Positions 11,025 to 22,904 of a stretch of 64,000 bases of DNA are shown piece after piece. Location of the stretch: positions 2,675,501 through 2,739,500 of the forward strand of contig JASJOG010000012.1 of assembly GCA_030142905.1 (NCBI GenBank), given 5' to 3'. The first letter of the stretch is position 1. Each line of letters begins with the position of its first letter. The DNA comes from Heliopora coerulea (Eukaryota > Cnidaria > Anthozoa > Scleralcyonacea > Helioporidae). Under the pieces are notes generated by a model. It did no database searches. It was not told the origin of the DNA and saw nothing but the letters and a program-made list of their open reading frames with translations. Position numbers and translations under genes: made by a program.

Positions 11025-11172
11025 TGTTCATTTATTCATGAAAGATTAGCAGCATATTTGCTAGTACAAAATAAGGGAATCACTGGTTTAGTTGCTATTT
11101 TTTCAAGCAAAACCTATCGTGAAATGACTTGGCGAATAATACAATTCTACCATTTGGTCTTCCTCTTTGTAG

Positions 11173-11295
11173 ATATAGACGAATGTTTATCCAGTCCTTG
11201 CCATTCAAATGCCACCTGTAATAACACAATTGGTTCGTTCTCGTGTACGTGTAATCACGGATTTGTTGGAAGTGGAACAAATTGTACCCAATCAG
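11173..11295 (+). CDS. exon 2: calcium-binding EGF module
   Basis: A 123-base phase 1-1 exon after TTTGTAG. It encodes DIDECLSSPCHSNATC...FSCTCNHGFVGSGTNCTQS: six cysteines, the D-x-D-E calcium motif and the C-x-N-x4-F-x-C hydroxylation pattern, plus NAT, NNT and NCT N-glycosylation sites. The donor is AG|GCAAGT, a GC-type donor with an otherwise ideal consensus, and it is kept in all four EGF exons of the window. A symmetric phase lets the module be repeated or skipped without breaking the frame. Confidence 0.75.
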
Positions 11296-13098
11296 GCAAG
11301 TGCATATTTACACACAAAATTTTTACAGAATATTTGATGATAGAAAGTAAGGGTAACACAGACTTATTCGAACGGAAAGTCACAAGACCATATAAACGAA
11401 CGAAGAAGTTGTCTACGTAAGACAGGTAAGGTTAAGAAAAGATGCAAAAACTGTGTGCACGTTGTTCCGCTTGCACATCGTTGAGACTATTTTGTTTGTT
11501 TTTTTCTTTGGTAGCTCTTAAACTAATGGTGTTTCCCAGCACTAAAACTTGCAGTTTAGTTCATTACACATTTGATTAATCTAATTTGATTTAACCAATA
11601 GCGCACTAACTGTTAGTTTCCTGGGTGTGATCCCTGGTAGAAAGGTATTTTGTTTTCTTGTTTTTTTCTTCCTTTTTGGTATTGTTCTTCGATGAGAACG
11701 CGTCTCGCAAATAAATCGCCGGAACTATTGCTTGTATGAACATGTTTATCGTTTAGGATAAAACCTTTGATCTTCCGAGCCGGATATGAACCAGTGAAGT
11801 GTAGAAAATCCGAAGTAAACAAAGTCCTAAAACCGACCACAGCGCTAGATCAACACGTTGATTTGACCGAGAGCGGTGAACATCGAAGAATATTGAAAAT
11901 CGAGGACGAGAGCTCTTGGCGTTTTTAGGTTGCGAACTTAAGATTTTAGCATTTGCCTTTCGTTTCTTTTGTTCTTTTGTTTTTAATCCGACTATCTTTT
12001 TACTTGGTTCCCAATTTATAAATAAGAAAAATGGATGCAAAATACGTAATTTCGAATTCAAACAAAGTAATTTCGAATTCAAACAAAGTAATTTCTTCGT
12101 CAACGGTTGCTGTTTTCCCTAAAGTTGTTTTCAATTCCAACAACGTGATTCTCGTTTAATTCCGTAATGAGCTCAAGTTTTATCAAAAATGCCATAAAAC
12201 TTTGGGAAAAGCGTTCTTATTTTGGTGGCATTGAAATTAATTTAACATCCCTAAGCTGATTTCGACCTTTGTTCAATCCTTTGGATTGTGAGTGCTACTT
12301 AAGACAACACTCGTGGTTAAGTTTACCGTAAAGTTTAATATGTAAATAAGAAAATTATTCTACTGACTGTAATTGACTTAATTTATGAAGATGCAGTGGT
12401 TAGGTCAAAAGCTCCTCAGCTCCTCTGACCACAGTGCATTTCCTCTTTAAGCTATTAATTATATCGCCGTTTACTATTTGAAAACTTCTTAGTTTGTACT
12501 TTCTTTTTCTTTGTTAATATTGATAACACTTTAAAAGAAGTTTGAACAAATTTTTGATTTGAATTGAAGTGAGAGTTCTACTATTACGCAGGAGTGGATT
12601 CAGGGGTGTGCAACCGTTGCTGAAGCACCGGTCAGTTTTTCGCAATTAATTTTTTCTTTATTCCATGGGCCCGCAATCCTCTATGGACATCTGCGCAATC
12701 TTATATTGAGGACTTTATATTGAGGCCTTTTGCCTCGAAGTAGCATCCGCCAAGCATCGGTGAGAACTTAAGCGGGAGAGAAGGCGGTAGCACCGGTGGA
12801 GCTAAGAATAGCACAACTTGGAGCTAATTTTAGCAATCTGAGCACCGGTGAAGGGGTGCTAACCAATCAAAGGAGAAAATATTTATGGCGGGACCACCGG
12901 TGAGCACCTGTGAAAGTCGTTAATTTTTAAAAAAAATTAAGCAAACCAATCGCTTAAGGCTTCTGCTTCAGTTCCCCAATGATCTTAAATAGCAGGAACT
13001 TAGCGATATATTATAAAATTATTTTTCCGCTTATGGAGGCTTTCGTAACGTGTCGTCTTGTACAATCGTGAGTTCTGTTGAGTTCTGCTTGATTAGCG

Positions 13099-13284
13099 AT
13101 GGTTAGTTCCCGAAGTGTTTTACAGCAGTTTCTCGATATACTTCGTGACAGCTTTTCTCCTCAGCAAAGGGGTGAAAAGTTATTCTTAAGGAACACTGCA
13201 CGCAAATGGTCGCTCTTGGGAGGACGAAAGTTGGTGATGGTTGTGTTCGTTTAAAGCTGTCCCCGTTCGCCAAGCTTCAGTACG
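13099..13284 (+). pseudogene. possible 5' exon of the OTU-like gene
   Basis: ATG opens MVSSRSVLQQFLDILRDS, but the frame stops after about 50 codons. A GTAAGTG donor follows TACG at 13,284. A different frame is open across the second half, so either the exon is frameshifted or the start is elsewhere. Its phase does not match the next exon. Confidence 0.25.
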
Positions 13285-13846
13285 GTAAGTGTGTATGCTA
13301 AGTAGCTTATGAATATTACAATTTAAAGTTTTTATCAATAATGTTTGAAACAAGTTAAGAAACTCATGAATATATTAAATATGTGAACGATAAAATGCTA
13401 ATCAACCATTTATCGTCCAGTCCCCATCTTATGGCATGTAATGTATTGTTTATTATGTTTTGCTTTGTTCGGTTCTCGGTTAACTCCGGTCTGCAGATTG
13501 AAGTAAGTTAGTTGTAAGTTCCTAAATGTATTCAAGTCAACTGAACAACTTGAAAGACTTCCAGCAAAGATAAAATCAAATGGCATATAGTAGCAGATAC
13601 TCTTATATTAATAGCAGAATAACTTGAGGCTGAGAGAAAGTAGTTTAAAGACTTGTTTGATTAGCTTCCATAACATAAGGTTGAGTCATTTGCTTAAAAT
13701 GCTTTTTTTATCTCTGTGAATACAGTAAATTATTTACCTCTGAAAAGCACTGTAAGATGTAAATAGAACAAAAACCATTAAACGTCAAGGGAGGAGGAGT
13801 AGTATGTATGACACTTTTTTTTTTAATTTTCTAATACCTGCTCTAG

Positions 13847-14531
13847 GACTACTTGTGATGGAAACTGCCTTTACAATGCTTGTTCTCTGGCAGTTATTGG
13901 ATATGAGACTCTGGCTGTTAATCTCCATTGTCTCATGAGCATTGAGCTATATCAAAATGCTTCTTACTACACTTCTCATGCTTTGGTTGAGCAGCAACAT
14001 AGCAAAGGTGCATTTAAAAATAAAGCAAATGCTTTTGCAATGTGCCTATCTGATGCAGCACTTAACGGTTTTAGGAAAGAGGATCCAAATTCAGCCATTC
14101 TTGCTGAAGCTGTTAACAATGCTAATAACCACCAGTTTTCTTCTTTTCTTTGCTTGCTCTCACTATCAAGTGTTGTCAACCTTCCAATTGAGTTATATTA
14201 TCCAGCTGATCGAGATAACTCAAAGGATTCATTGGCATGTATGTTTAACTGCACCATTTGCCTCGGAGAGTGGTCAACCAGTCTTCAAACAGATAGGCTT
14301 CATATTTTCTATTGTGCTGTTTTGCCATTGGACTACCTTGAAACAAGAGTTGTCCCCGAAACCAAAAATAATTATGTTGCCCTTCATAAATCAGGATCAA
14401 GTTCATTGGTTGACGAAGCTTATATTACACCAGTACTACCAACCTTTTTACTTGATTCATCTACAGAGATTACAAAAATGTCCAGTATCCCTGAAAACCT
14501 GTTCTGCTGGACCAAGGTTATGTTGAACTAA
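13847..14531 (+). CDS. OTU-like cysteine protease domain, transposon-borne
   Basis: The exon begins after CTCTAG and reads TTCDGNCLYNACSLAVIGYE; D-G-N-C matches the OTU catalytic D-G-[DN]-C motif. Later come ELYQNASYYTSHALVEQQ, SAILAEAVNNANNHQFSS and NLPIELYYP, the pattern seen in vertnin-like and transposon-linked OTU proteins (helix, then core strand before the YP). The frame is open for 228 codons to TAA at 14,529-14,531. OTU enzymes cut ubiquitin linkages; no late catalytic His is obvious, so activity is uncertain. Another frame over the same bases is also open (13,942-14,526) but lacks the motif. Confidence 0.5.
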
Positions 14532-15297
14532 ATTTACTTTCTGACTGCTATGTTCTTGCTTAACCAAGATTATTTTGAACTAAATTTACTTCCTGACTGC
14601 TGTGTTGCAGCTGGACCAAGACTATTTTGAACTAAATTTACTTCCTGACTGCTGTGTTGCTGGTCAATCATGGTGATCTTGAATTAATTTTTAGGTAAAC
14701 TTCTGGCTTTTAACCTGGTGGTTTACGAAAGTCATACAAACTTTATAGTGCTCCCAAACTTAAGAAATTTATCTCTTGGAATAAATATAGTGGAAATGTG
14801 GGGTGCCTTGCAAAGTGATTTGGCTACTTTACTTTGAGTTGCTAAATTATTTTGTGAGGCAAACGCCATAATGAGAAGCCTTTCATGAAATACTATGTTG
14901 GGAAAAGCTCCTACAACACTGCAGTAAGTACAGTCTGAAAGTTTGGGAATGACAAGTAAGTCAAGATCACAGTAAGTGAGCTATTCTTGACCCACCATTT
15001 TCTTACAGTGCTTGTTTGTTATGATTACTGTAAGTTCATTTCTTTTTAATAAACATGCTATAATGTGAATAAGTGTTGAACAAATATATTTAAATACAAA
15101 TAGTATCTCATTCGTTTCTAAAGATGTTAGAATTTTTCTGTGAGAAAACATCCTCAGAATCGTGGAAAATAGCATATTGGAGGTTCTAGAATTTCTAAAT
15201 TTTCCGGGGAACATGCTCGCGGATCCCCTAGGCAGTCACACCTTCGACGCGAATATCTTCTCAGCAACGGTCACATTTTCCCCTGGATCCGCCCCTG
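14532..15297 (+). other. 3' part of the OTU transposon
   Basis: Begins with three near-copies of a unit ending in TTTACTTCCTGACTGCTGTG at 14,525-14,660. The rest is non-coding up to the inverted end. Confidence 0.5.
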
Positions 15298-15305
15298 ATT
15301 ACGGT

Positions 15306-15347
15306 AATGAAGGTTTCGTTGGAAGTGGGATAAACTGTACGGAGGAG
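15306..15347 (+). pseudogene. EGF exon relic
   Basis: Second copy of the C-terminal EGF fragment (NEGFVGSGINCTEE). It starts just past the right target duplication of the OTU transposon. Confidence 0.5.
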
Positions 15348-15500
15348 TGTTCATTTATTCATGAAAGTTTAGCAGCATATTTGCCAGAACAAAATAAGGG
15401 AATCACAGGATTGTTCGCTATTTTTCAAGCAAAACCTATCGTGAAATGACTTGACGAATGATGCAATTCTACCATTTAGTCTTCCTCTTTGTAAATATAG

Positions 15501-15617
15501 ACGAATGTTTATCCAGTCCTTGCCATTCAAATGCCACCTGTAATAACACAGTTGGTTCGTTCTCGTGTACCTGTAATCACGGATTTGTTGGAAGTGGAAC
15601 AAATTGTACCCAATCAG
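15501..15617 (+). CDS. exon 3: second EGF module, altered acceptor
   Basis: Same module as exon 2 (C-L-S-S-P-C ... NCTQS, GC donor at 15,618). The usual acceptor TTTGTAG reads TTTGTAA here, so AG is lost. The next AG is six bases on (ATATAG|ACGAATG) and keeps phase 1, removing only two residues of the D-I-D-E calcium motif. The exon may be spliced there, weakened or skipped. Just after the donor, a 37-bp piece of the exon end is doubled (15,634-15,672), adding a second CAG|GCAAGT. Confidence 0.5.
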
Positions 15618-16156
15618 GCAAGTGCATATTTAAGTGGAACAATTTGTTACCTGTCAGGCAAGTGCACATTTACACCCGAAATTTTTACAGAATATTTGAT
15701 GATACAAAGTAAGGGTAACATAGACTTACTCGAACGGAAAGTCAACAGGACCATATAAACGAACGAAGAAGTTGTCTACGTAAGACAGGTAAGGTTCGGA
15801 AAAGATGCAACACCGTTGTTCCGCCTGCACATCGATGAGACTACAGTGGAACCCCGCCGTACGACCACCCCGTTAATATGACCACATTTTTTTCACGAAT
15901 AAGAGCTAATTTTTTTTCTTATCTGAAAACCTCGTTAATACGACCAACGACCATATTTTGATGTCCCCTACTGTTTAATACGACCACTGAACGTGTTGAG
16001 TAATGCTATTTTTGATATCAAATTCTGGTATGCGGTGTATAATTATCTTAATCAATTACACATACGGCAAATAATTAACACTTAAACGTTTTTCAATATT
16101 CATTTTAATTTTTTATTGAGCAGACAGAACGTGATTAAATGTGTTTTTGGGTCGTT

Positions 16157-16642
16157 TTATCGTTTTCTTGCCTTCTTTTTTCTGCTACTTTCCTCTGCTG
16201 TTCTCTTTTGGCCACATTCCATTTCGACTCTAACGGATAGGTTATTCGGGATGTCCAGCAATTTGCTCAGCAAGTCAATGTTCTTTTCCTGCCACATAAA
16301 CTTGTAAATGCATGGAATCTCCATTCCATATCCCCTGCCCTGATTGACAGCTGTTCCAATAACTTTAGCCTCTGCTTTACTGCTGCTCTTTGCTAAAAAA
16401 TGGCGAACTATCCCAGTTCCATGATTTGTAGAAGCTAGTGCCCTTGTAATGTGACCAACTACACCTCCTTCCTTAGTCACAGCAATAGCGTTCTGGCCTT
16501 GTTCATTGTCGTATTCGTGCTTTAGTTCAAGAACTTCATCAGTCTTCATCCTCCAGTATTCTTTGTAAGCATGATATCCCCTTATCCAAGAAGGGACTTT
16601 GATTGCTTTTGTGCTAGAAATATTTTCCATCGGGCCCGACAT
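16157..16642 (-). CDS. HIRAN-like protein encoded within Tigger element
   Basis: An intact 161-residue frame begins MSGPMENISSTKAIKVPSW. A central part, GYHAYKEYWRMKTDEVLELK then EYDNEQGQNAIAVTKEGGVV, G-H-I-T-R and RGYGMEIPCIYKF, follows the HIRAN-like pattern (Y..Y...GD.L.L..E..N..D..A..V....VGH.PR, ending in G-E-I-P-C). The C-terminus is very basic (KKKARKR), a likely nuclear localisation signal. HIRAN domains bind DNA 3' ends in HLTF; in transposons the role is unknown. It lies wholly inside the TIRs and is divergent from the transposase. Unlike the transposase it has no stops. Confidence 0.6.
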   Translation of the reverse strand: MSGPMENISSTKAIKVPSWIRGYHAYKEYWRMKTDEVLELKHEYDNEQGQNAIAVTKEGGVVGHITRALASTNHGTGIVRHFLAKSSSKAEAKVIGTAVNQGRGYGMEIPCIYKFMWQEKNIDLLSKLLDIPNNLSVRVEMECGQKRTAEESSRKKKARKR

Positions 16643-16850
16643 GACTCCTTCGACGTTAACGGCGGAAATACGAGTGTATGCACGCGCAGGCTATGAAAAG
16701 CGCCGAATCTGTCATCGATCCATAATTCACACTTTTTCTAATTTAATCAGTGCGAAATTTTGACACATGTCTTGACGATTTTTCCTGATTTATTACCTTT
16801 TGTCCGAACTCGCTTCGCAGCTTTGTGTATAAGCACTTTGACCAGTCATC

Positions 16851-18473
16851 ATGTCTTCAAATTGTAAGCGAAAACGGCAGGAACTTGACTTACAAAAACG
16901 TTACTAAGTCGTGACATTTAAGCAAAAAAACCCTATTGCCAGCGCAAGAAAAATTGCAGAGCACTTTAATTGTGGGAAAACCCAGATTCAAAGCATCTTA
17001 TTAAGGAAAGATGAGATTGTTAAAGACTATGAAGCCAATGTTAGGGGCACTGTCAAATGGTCAAGAGGTGCCCAGCATGAAGATATCGACAACGCTATAC
17101 TCGACTGGTTTCGAAAAGCAAGATCAAAAAACATTCCAATTACAGGACCAATGTTTCAAGAAAAGGCCACAAAAATAGCAGAAGTTCTAGAACTTCCACA
17201 AGAGAAATTCAAGGCTTCGAACGGATGGCTGGATCGTTTTAAAAAGAGATGTGGCATCAAGGTAGGAGAGTCAGGGGATGTTAGAGAAGAAACAGTAGAT
17301 TCGTGGAAGGAAAGACTCCCGGAAATTTTGGAAGGACGAGAAACTCGCGATATCTGGAATATGGATGAAACAAATCAGTTTTTCAGAGCCCTTCCAAACA
17401 TATCACTGGTCGAAGTTTCCCAGAATTGCACTGGCGGAAAAAAGCCAAAGCATTGGATTACTTGTGCGTTCTTTGTCAACGCTAGTGGTGGAAAAGAAAA
17501 GCCAATCGTAATTGGAAAATCAGCAAGACCAAGATGTTTTAAAGGCATTCAAGACTTAGATAACTTACTGTGTCACTATTTGAACCAACCAAAAGCCTGG
17601 ATGGAAGGTAGCATCGTGATGGAAATTCTATCAAAACTCAATCGGAGACTGAGACGAGAAAACAGAAGAATTCTCTTGTTTATGGACAATGCCCCTTGCC
17701 ACCCTGAAGACCTGGATGAAATGTATGAGCAAATCAAAATCGTCTTCTTGCCCAAAAACACAACATCACGACTGCAGCCACTTGATCTCGGTATTATTCA
17801 AGCTTTTAAGCTTTAGTATTATAAACGCCTGCTTACACACGTTGTCAGTAAAGTGGGTGAGTGTATTTCTGCGTCGGAAGTATACAAGTCTGTTGATATT
17901 CTTCAGGCAATTAGATGGACGGCCATAGCGTGGAATGTAGTTTCCGAAACAACAGTTGTCCACTGTTTCATCAAGGAAGGTATCTTGGATTGCGAAGGAA
18001 ATACGAATACAGTAGATTCCAGTGGCAGTGACGTTGATCCATTTGTAGATCTTGCAAGCGAACTTGTTGCAGTTCAAGTCTTGGCAAACGAAACCAATGA
18101 AGACAATACAGTTTCATTGAGACAAGTGGTAGATGGATGTCTTGATGCACCATTTTGTCAAGAACTTCCAGACAATTGGGAAGACAGCTTTTTTCGGCAA
18201 GTAGGACGTGAACAAATCGATTCAAACACTGCAAGCGAAGAAAATCACGAGGACAGTAATGAGGTTGAAGAGCTCCAGGCAGCGCCAAAACTATCCTCGT
18301 ATCGAGCGGCAATATCCTCAATGCAGGATGCTTTGGATTTTCTCGAACAGAAAGGAAATTCAAAAACGGCAAATGAGCTCGCCAGAGTAATCTGCCAAGC
18401 TCAAACCGAATGGCTTGAGTGTCGGAAAAACCAACGGAAGCTTACAGATTTTTTCAAACCTAAAGAAATTTAA
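16851..18473 (+). pseudogene. Tigger-type DDE transposase with two nonsense codons
   Basis: ATG begins MSSNCKRKRQELDLQKRY, then TAA at 16,905. The frame resumes with a pogo-like helix-turn-helix ([19 protein letters not shown]), a CENP-B-like domain ([12 protein letters not shown]) and the DDE_1 core: [19 protein letters not shown] and [16 protein letters not shown], giving D-D-D. A TAG at 17,814 splits off the last 219 codons, which end KLTDFFKPKEI. Apart from the two stops the frame is undamaged, with no frameshift. A recently inactivated copy, or one that relies on readthrough, would look like this; inactivation is simpler. Confidence 0.85.
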
Positions 18474-19875
18474 AAAACTAATGTAAGGGCTTATTATAAA
18501 GGTTATTCATCTCACTTGGTTAATTTTGTTGAGTTGTGTTCAGTTAATAAAATTTATTTGTGGGTTATTTTGTGATTTTAGCGTTATGCTAATTGAAATC
18601 TGACTCCGTTTGCCATGACGTCATTTAAAAAAAAAACATTTGTTACGTTTTTGATCCACCCCCTTTAATACGACCACCCCGTTAATACGACCAAATTTTT
18701 TCGGTCCAACGGTGGTCGTATTAACGAGGTTCCACTGTATTTTATTTGTTTTTTCTTTGGTAGGTCTCAAACTAATGGTGTTTCCCAGCACTAAAACTTG
18801 CACTTTAGTTCATTGCACTTTTGATTAATCTAATTTGATTTAACCAATAGCGCACTTGCTGTTAGTTTCCTGGGTGTGATCCCTGGTCGAAAGGTATTTT
18901 GTTTTGTTGGATATTTTCCCCCCTTTTATGGTATCGTTCTTCAATGAGAACGCGTCTCGCGAATAAATCGCTGGAACTATTGCTTGTATGAACATGTTTA
19001 TCGTTTAGGATTAAACATTTGATGCTCCGAGCCGGATATGAACCAGCATAGTGTAGAAAATCCGAAGAAAACACTGTCCTAAAACCGTCCGCAGTGCTAG
19101 ATCAACACGCTGATTTGACCGAGAGCGCTGAACATTGAACAATATTGAGAACCGACGACGAGACCTCTTCGCGATATTACATGGATAAAAATCGACATTT
19201 TGACGCAGAAATCAACGAGATTAATGGTGCGAGAGGACAACTAAAGTCAAGCATTACTCGTTTTACGTCAAAATCCATGCAGCGGTTAAAGTTGCGGGAA
19301 GTCGCACATATATTCGAGAACTAGTAAGAGCAATGGAAAATCGTATCAAAGAATCTGACCTATGCTATAGACAGCTCTACCTACTATTACCCGAAAGGGA
19401 GCATGATGCAGTGGCTTACTGGTTTTTGGAAATCGAAAACAAAGTGAAAGACGCCATCTTGCAAACTAAAGAACATCATGACGAACGTAATTAAGAACCA
19501 CCGTCGATCATCACCGGCTCGCGTATTGTGGCTGCGAGTGAGCCAATTATCAGAGCCCAAAACCCACCAATCAGCCAAAAGAGCTCCCGAACTTTATCGA
19601 AAGGCTCAATTCATGGCGCTCAAAAGTAAGCAAGCGAAGGAAATATCTGCGGGTCACAAAGACGAAAAAAAGGGCAGAGGAAGAACTGAAAGAAAGAGCG
19701 TGGAAATGTCGAGAATAACTTGTAGAATTAGAACGTTACAGCTTAGCGTTCAGAGCACAGAGGGAAGAACGGAGGAGCCGACAAGAGTCTCAAGAGGTTA
19801 TAGCTAGAGTTGAACACGAGAGGGAGCTCAGTGAAAGAGAGTCGAGAGCTTCAAATGATTTAAAGGAGCGGCTTC

Positions 19876-20283
19876 GTGACCGACGACGAGAAATTCGACG
19901 CAATGGAAAATGCCGGAGGTGCGCGACGGGAGGACGGAATCGAACAGTTTAAAGGCCGTAAAGCGCACGATAATCCTATTGATAGAAACGCCAAACAAAA
20001 TTACACCGACTACGCCTACTCTAGCAAAGGTGACAGCAAGGAAAACAAGAATCACCCGAAAGTTAACTACTTGTGGATAGCGAACTTCACAGAAGTAGGT
20101 GCACATGATAGTCAGGATTCGATTCCGCCAATGATGCGAGATTTTTCGATGCCCGGAAATTCGCCGCTCTTTCGAAACTCTATTCCGAAGTTATCGTTCA
20201 ACAAGTTTGATGGAGATCCCGAAATGGGCGGATTGGAGTGGGATGTTTCGAGCAATAATTCACCATTCACAAATGTCTCTTAG
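19876..20283 (+). pseudogene. BEL/Pao gag fragment
   Basis: A 135-codon frame, rich in charged residues, ends with IPKLSFNKFDGDPEMGGLEW, the motif that starts the conserved BEL gag domain (P.L.L..FDGDP..W..). It then goes out of frame and picks up again near 20,340. Confidence 0.6.
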
Positions 20284-20819
20284 CAAAAAGATGGCCCACT
20301 TATAGCAAATTGTCACAGGAATAACGAAAGCATCCATTGCCGGGTTTTCACACTGCGGACAAATGAATCATCGGACGTTAAAAATCCTTGAAGATCGGTT
20401 TGGCAAAACCCAGCATTTTTGTTTGATCCCACCAGGACAACTTGACCAAATTGAATCCTGTCGAGGAAAACAATGCGGGAAGATTACGTGAGCTAACAAC
20501 GTCTTATGGACTTTCCAAGAGATTGGAAACGATGTTGATTTTCGCATATCTAGCAACACTAAAGTCACTGTCGAGAATCTGCCACCGACCTTGCTGCTGA
20601 AGTGGAACAAATACGCCGTCTACAAGAACAAGTTAACGCCCACGATCTCCTACCGACGCGAACAAAAAAAGGAAAAGGCGACGGAGAAAAGAAGGGAGGA
20701 AGTCAACCAGATGGCAGCACATTTGCTGGGCATTTTCGTGCCCTGTAAAGGACGGCAGGTATTCTGTTGAAGTATGTCCAACGTTTGCCAAGTTATCAGT
20801 TGACGAAGGTGCTGAAACA

Positions 20820-21500
20820 GCGAAGAACACTCAACTCTGCTTTAGCTGCCTCAATGCCGGACATATTTCCCGAAAGTGCCCAACACCAGTCCAATGCCCA
20901 GTTGACAAATGCCAAAAGAAACATCACACTCTTAGACGAGTACATGGCAAACCACAGTCTAGGGAACACTCCCTCTCGCCTCACGAGCCACGCCAGTCAA
21001 AGGTCCTGCTCCAAGCACTTCCTGTAACCTTGCACGGGCCAGCCGCAAGTATCTCACGCACGCAATTTTGGACATGGGCAGTACTTGCTCGTTGATCCTG
21101 ATATGGCCCGAAAAGCTGGTCTTCGCGGCCCTGAAAAGAAAATGGCCCTAAATGGCATTAGACAGCGGAGCGTTTTTACTTCTCAGATCGTAAGCTTCGA
21201 AATCAGCCCGCGATTGAGTCAATATGAACGGCATTCGGTGGAAAAAGCGTGGACTGTGAGAGACTTAAACCTTCTAAAGATGGACATCGACATACGACGA
21301 GAAAAGACAAAATGGCCCCATGTTGCTGATCTTAATCTTCCTAAAGTGGATGGAAGACTAGCAATCGTACTTCTGGGTGCGGACGTCTTCGACCTTATTG
21401 TTCCTTTAGAAGTTCAGACTGGCCCCAAAGGCACCCCCGTGCCGTTCGTACAGCTCTCGGATGGACGGCTGCTGCCCACGTACCTAACCTAACAAAGGGA
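20820..21500 (+). pseudogene. BEL/Pao zinc knuckle and aspartic protease fragment
   Basis: At about 20,835-20,940 the sequence encodes LCFSCLNAGHISRKC followed by a CPVDKCQKKHHTL second knuckle, typical of BEL/Pao gag. The protease region follows in another frame (21,085-21,492), with NLPKVDGRLAIVLLGADVFD near its end, then TAA. A frameshift at about 21,085 breaks the active-site stretch; in copy 2 the same part reads MLDMGSTCSLI in a longer open frame. Confidence 0.6.
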
Positions 21501-21546
21501 ACTGAAGGTTCACGTATCAACTGGAGACGAGGACCTCCACACACAA

Positions 21547-21876
21547 GTGCAAGAGCGGTGGGAAACTGAGTCCTTTGGTTTTAAGTACAACAGGAAAAGC
21601 CTCAGGTCGGTAGAGGACGAAATTGCACCCAAGATCTTTGAATCGACAACGAAGAAACTTGGATATTGCGACAAAATTGGACTCCTTTGGAAACACCCCA
21701 GGGCCAAATTACTGAATAACCGCCACGTTACTGAGAACCATCTTCGTTTCCTAGAAAGGCGACTCGCAAAGGATTTGCGACTTGACAGATCTTATATTTG
21801 CTGGAATTATTACAGTGATAAATTGTCTGTTCAGGATTCTACGTCATCAGTTCGTTTGAACGTAGCACGTGATTAA
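21547..21876 (+). pseudogene. BEL/Pao reverse transcriptase N-terminal fragment
   Basis: Encodes QERWETESFGFKYN, then IGLLWKHPRAKLLNNR and LRFLERRLAKDL, the conserved opening of BEL/Pao reverse transcriptase (FWE..., YxVxLLWK..., LerrL). The catalytic palm is absent. Confidence 0.65.
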
Positions 21877-22071
21877 AATGCAATGCCCCACGTGACGGCG
21901 TATATTGTAGAAAGATTACAAAGAAAATGTTTAAACCTTTGTCCGATGTATCGGACAGCAAGAAGAGAAAAAAATGAAAGAAAGCGAAAACAACTGGAAG
22001 AACAAAGAAAATAAGAAAAAAAATTGATGTTCTTAATAAAGTTAGTATTTTTATTCCAGTACCTGGCTTAG

Positions 22072-22417
22072 GTGTCCTCCAAAAAAATTATATCAAAATT
22101 ACACAACCAATATGATGTTTTAACATCATGGCAATTTTTAAAAAAAAGTTTTGGGTATAGTGGAGCTAAGCTATGGAATCGGATACCTAAAGAGATACGA
22201 AATTCGGTATCGTATAACTCGTTCTGTAATAAGCTTTCTTCCTCGACCTCAACTTTAGTTCTATCTTAAATTCTATTGATTTTAGAACGAATAATTGTAT
22301 GTTTGTATTTATAGTAATATTAGTTGTAACTTTTATATTATTCATTGTACACATCCCTTTTGGAAATCAGCATTTGTTGAAAAGGTTAATGTGGTTAAAT
22401 AAAGTTGATCATCATCA
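22072..22417 (+). mobile_element. LINE 3' fragment (CR1/L2-like)
   Basis: The frame to 22,269 encodes FGYSGAKLWNRIPKEIRNSV and FCNKLSSSTS, the tail found at the end of CR1/L2-like reverse transcriptase proteins. It is followed by AATAAAGTTG and a short (ATC) run at about 22,403-22,418. Copy 2 goes directly from CATGGCAA (61,896) to TGTCCTATCG and lacks this piece, so about 280 bp were inserted in copy 1. Confidence 0.7.
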
Positions 22418-22439
22418 TGTCCTATCGCGAGCATTTTAC

Positions 22440-22900
22440 CTTTTTCGGTTGGTACCTGACTTCTAAGATACTCTGGCTAACGCCAGAGGATTTACCGGTC
22501 AAGGGGTGACATCTAAGAGCGGAAAGGGTTAAGTGGGCGAGGTGTGTCGCAGTCTGTCACCTAATTTGCCGACAAACTTGTAGTTACTTCGAGCAACCTA
22601 TCTTGTTTCACACTTCCGCAATGCTGTTTGTACAGGCTTAAGCATGGTTTCGACAGCAATTTGGAGAAAACATACACACGTGAGATTTTAAGACTATCAA
22701 AAAGGCACGTACCGGAAGGATAGGTGCCATTTGAGGTCTTTGAAAAACTCACGAGTACGGGTTTTTTCAAATTGCACGAGACGTTATGTTATATATAACT
22801 AATTATATATATTAGTTGAATCCAAACAACCCAACAATAAAAAACAATTATTGAGATTGGCTTGATCATGTTGAAAAAACAGCTCACGCGTAAAATTTGC
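22440..22900. other. non-coding, dispersed motif
   Basis: Holds a copy of a dispersed repeat (CTCTGGCTAACGCCAGAGGA at 22,471 and on, then GGTCAAGGGGTGACATC and AGGGTTAA). No gene seen. Confidence 0.4.
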
Positions 22901-22904
22901 TTTA

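Larger units (their letters stand above)
10342..12588 (+). repeat. tandem EGF-exon block, copy 1
   Basis: The text from 10,342 (AGGTTGCAAACTTAAAATTT) through an EGF relic, an EGF exon and a BEL-derived piece restarts at 11,930 and continues to 12,588, where the OTU transposon interrupts it. It resumes at 15,298 with the next EGF relic and exon. This is the same duplication seen at 54,293-56,527 in copy 2. A 20-base stretch is also doubled at 12,050-12,090. Confidence 0.7.
12589..15297 (+). mobile_element. 2.7-kb DNA transposon with OTU-like reading frame
   Basis: Imperfect inverted ends: CAGGAGTGGATTCAGGGG at the left, and at the right the inverse of CAGGGGCGGATCCAGGGG; both then carry ACCGTTGCTGA. 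ATTACG flanks both sides (12,583-12,588 and 15,298-15,303), a 6-bp target duplication. Other copies of the EGF block are uninterrupted at this point, which confirms insertion. The coding part is an OTU-like protease domain; I see no transposase, so it is probably a deleted or non-autonomous copy. The superfamily is unsettled. Confidence 0.75.
15844..18737 (+). mobile_element. Tigger/pogo DNA transposon with a second, divergent gene
   Basis: The ends CAGTGGAACCCCGCCGTACG and the inverse of CAGTGGAACCTCGTTAATAC are flanked by TA on both sides (15,842-43 and 18,738-39), as in Tigger elements. Subterminal ACGACCACCCCGTTAATA blocks recur in both ends. Inside, a DDE transposase with two nonsense codons runs to the right and an intact HIRAN-like frame runs to the left, with about 210 bp between their starts. 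Confidence 0.9.
18840..21880 (+). mobile_element. BEL/Pao retrotransposon relic (copy 1)
   Basis: A gag start, zinc knuckle, protease and the beginning of the reverse transcriptase can be followed in order, in several frames. The upstream non-coding block 18,860-19,160 also occurs at 11,620-11,930, 54,940-55,250 and 59,055-59,370. The element stops after the first reverse transcriptase residues near 21,875. Copy 2 is at 59,055-61,640. Confidence 0.75.
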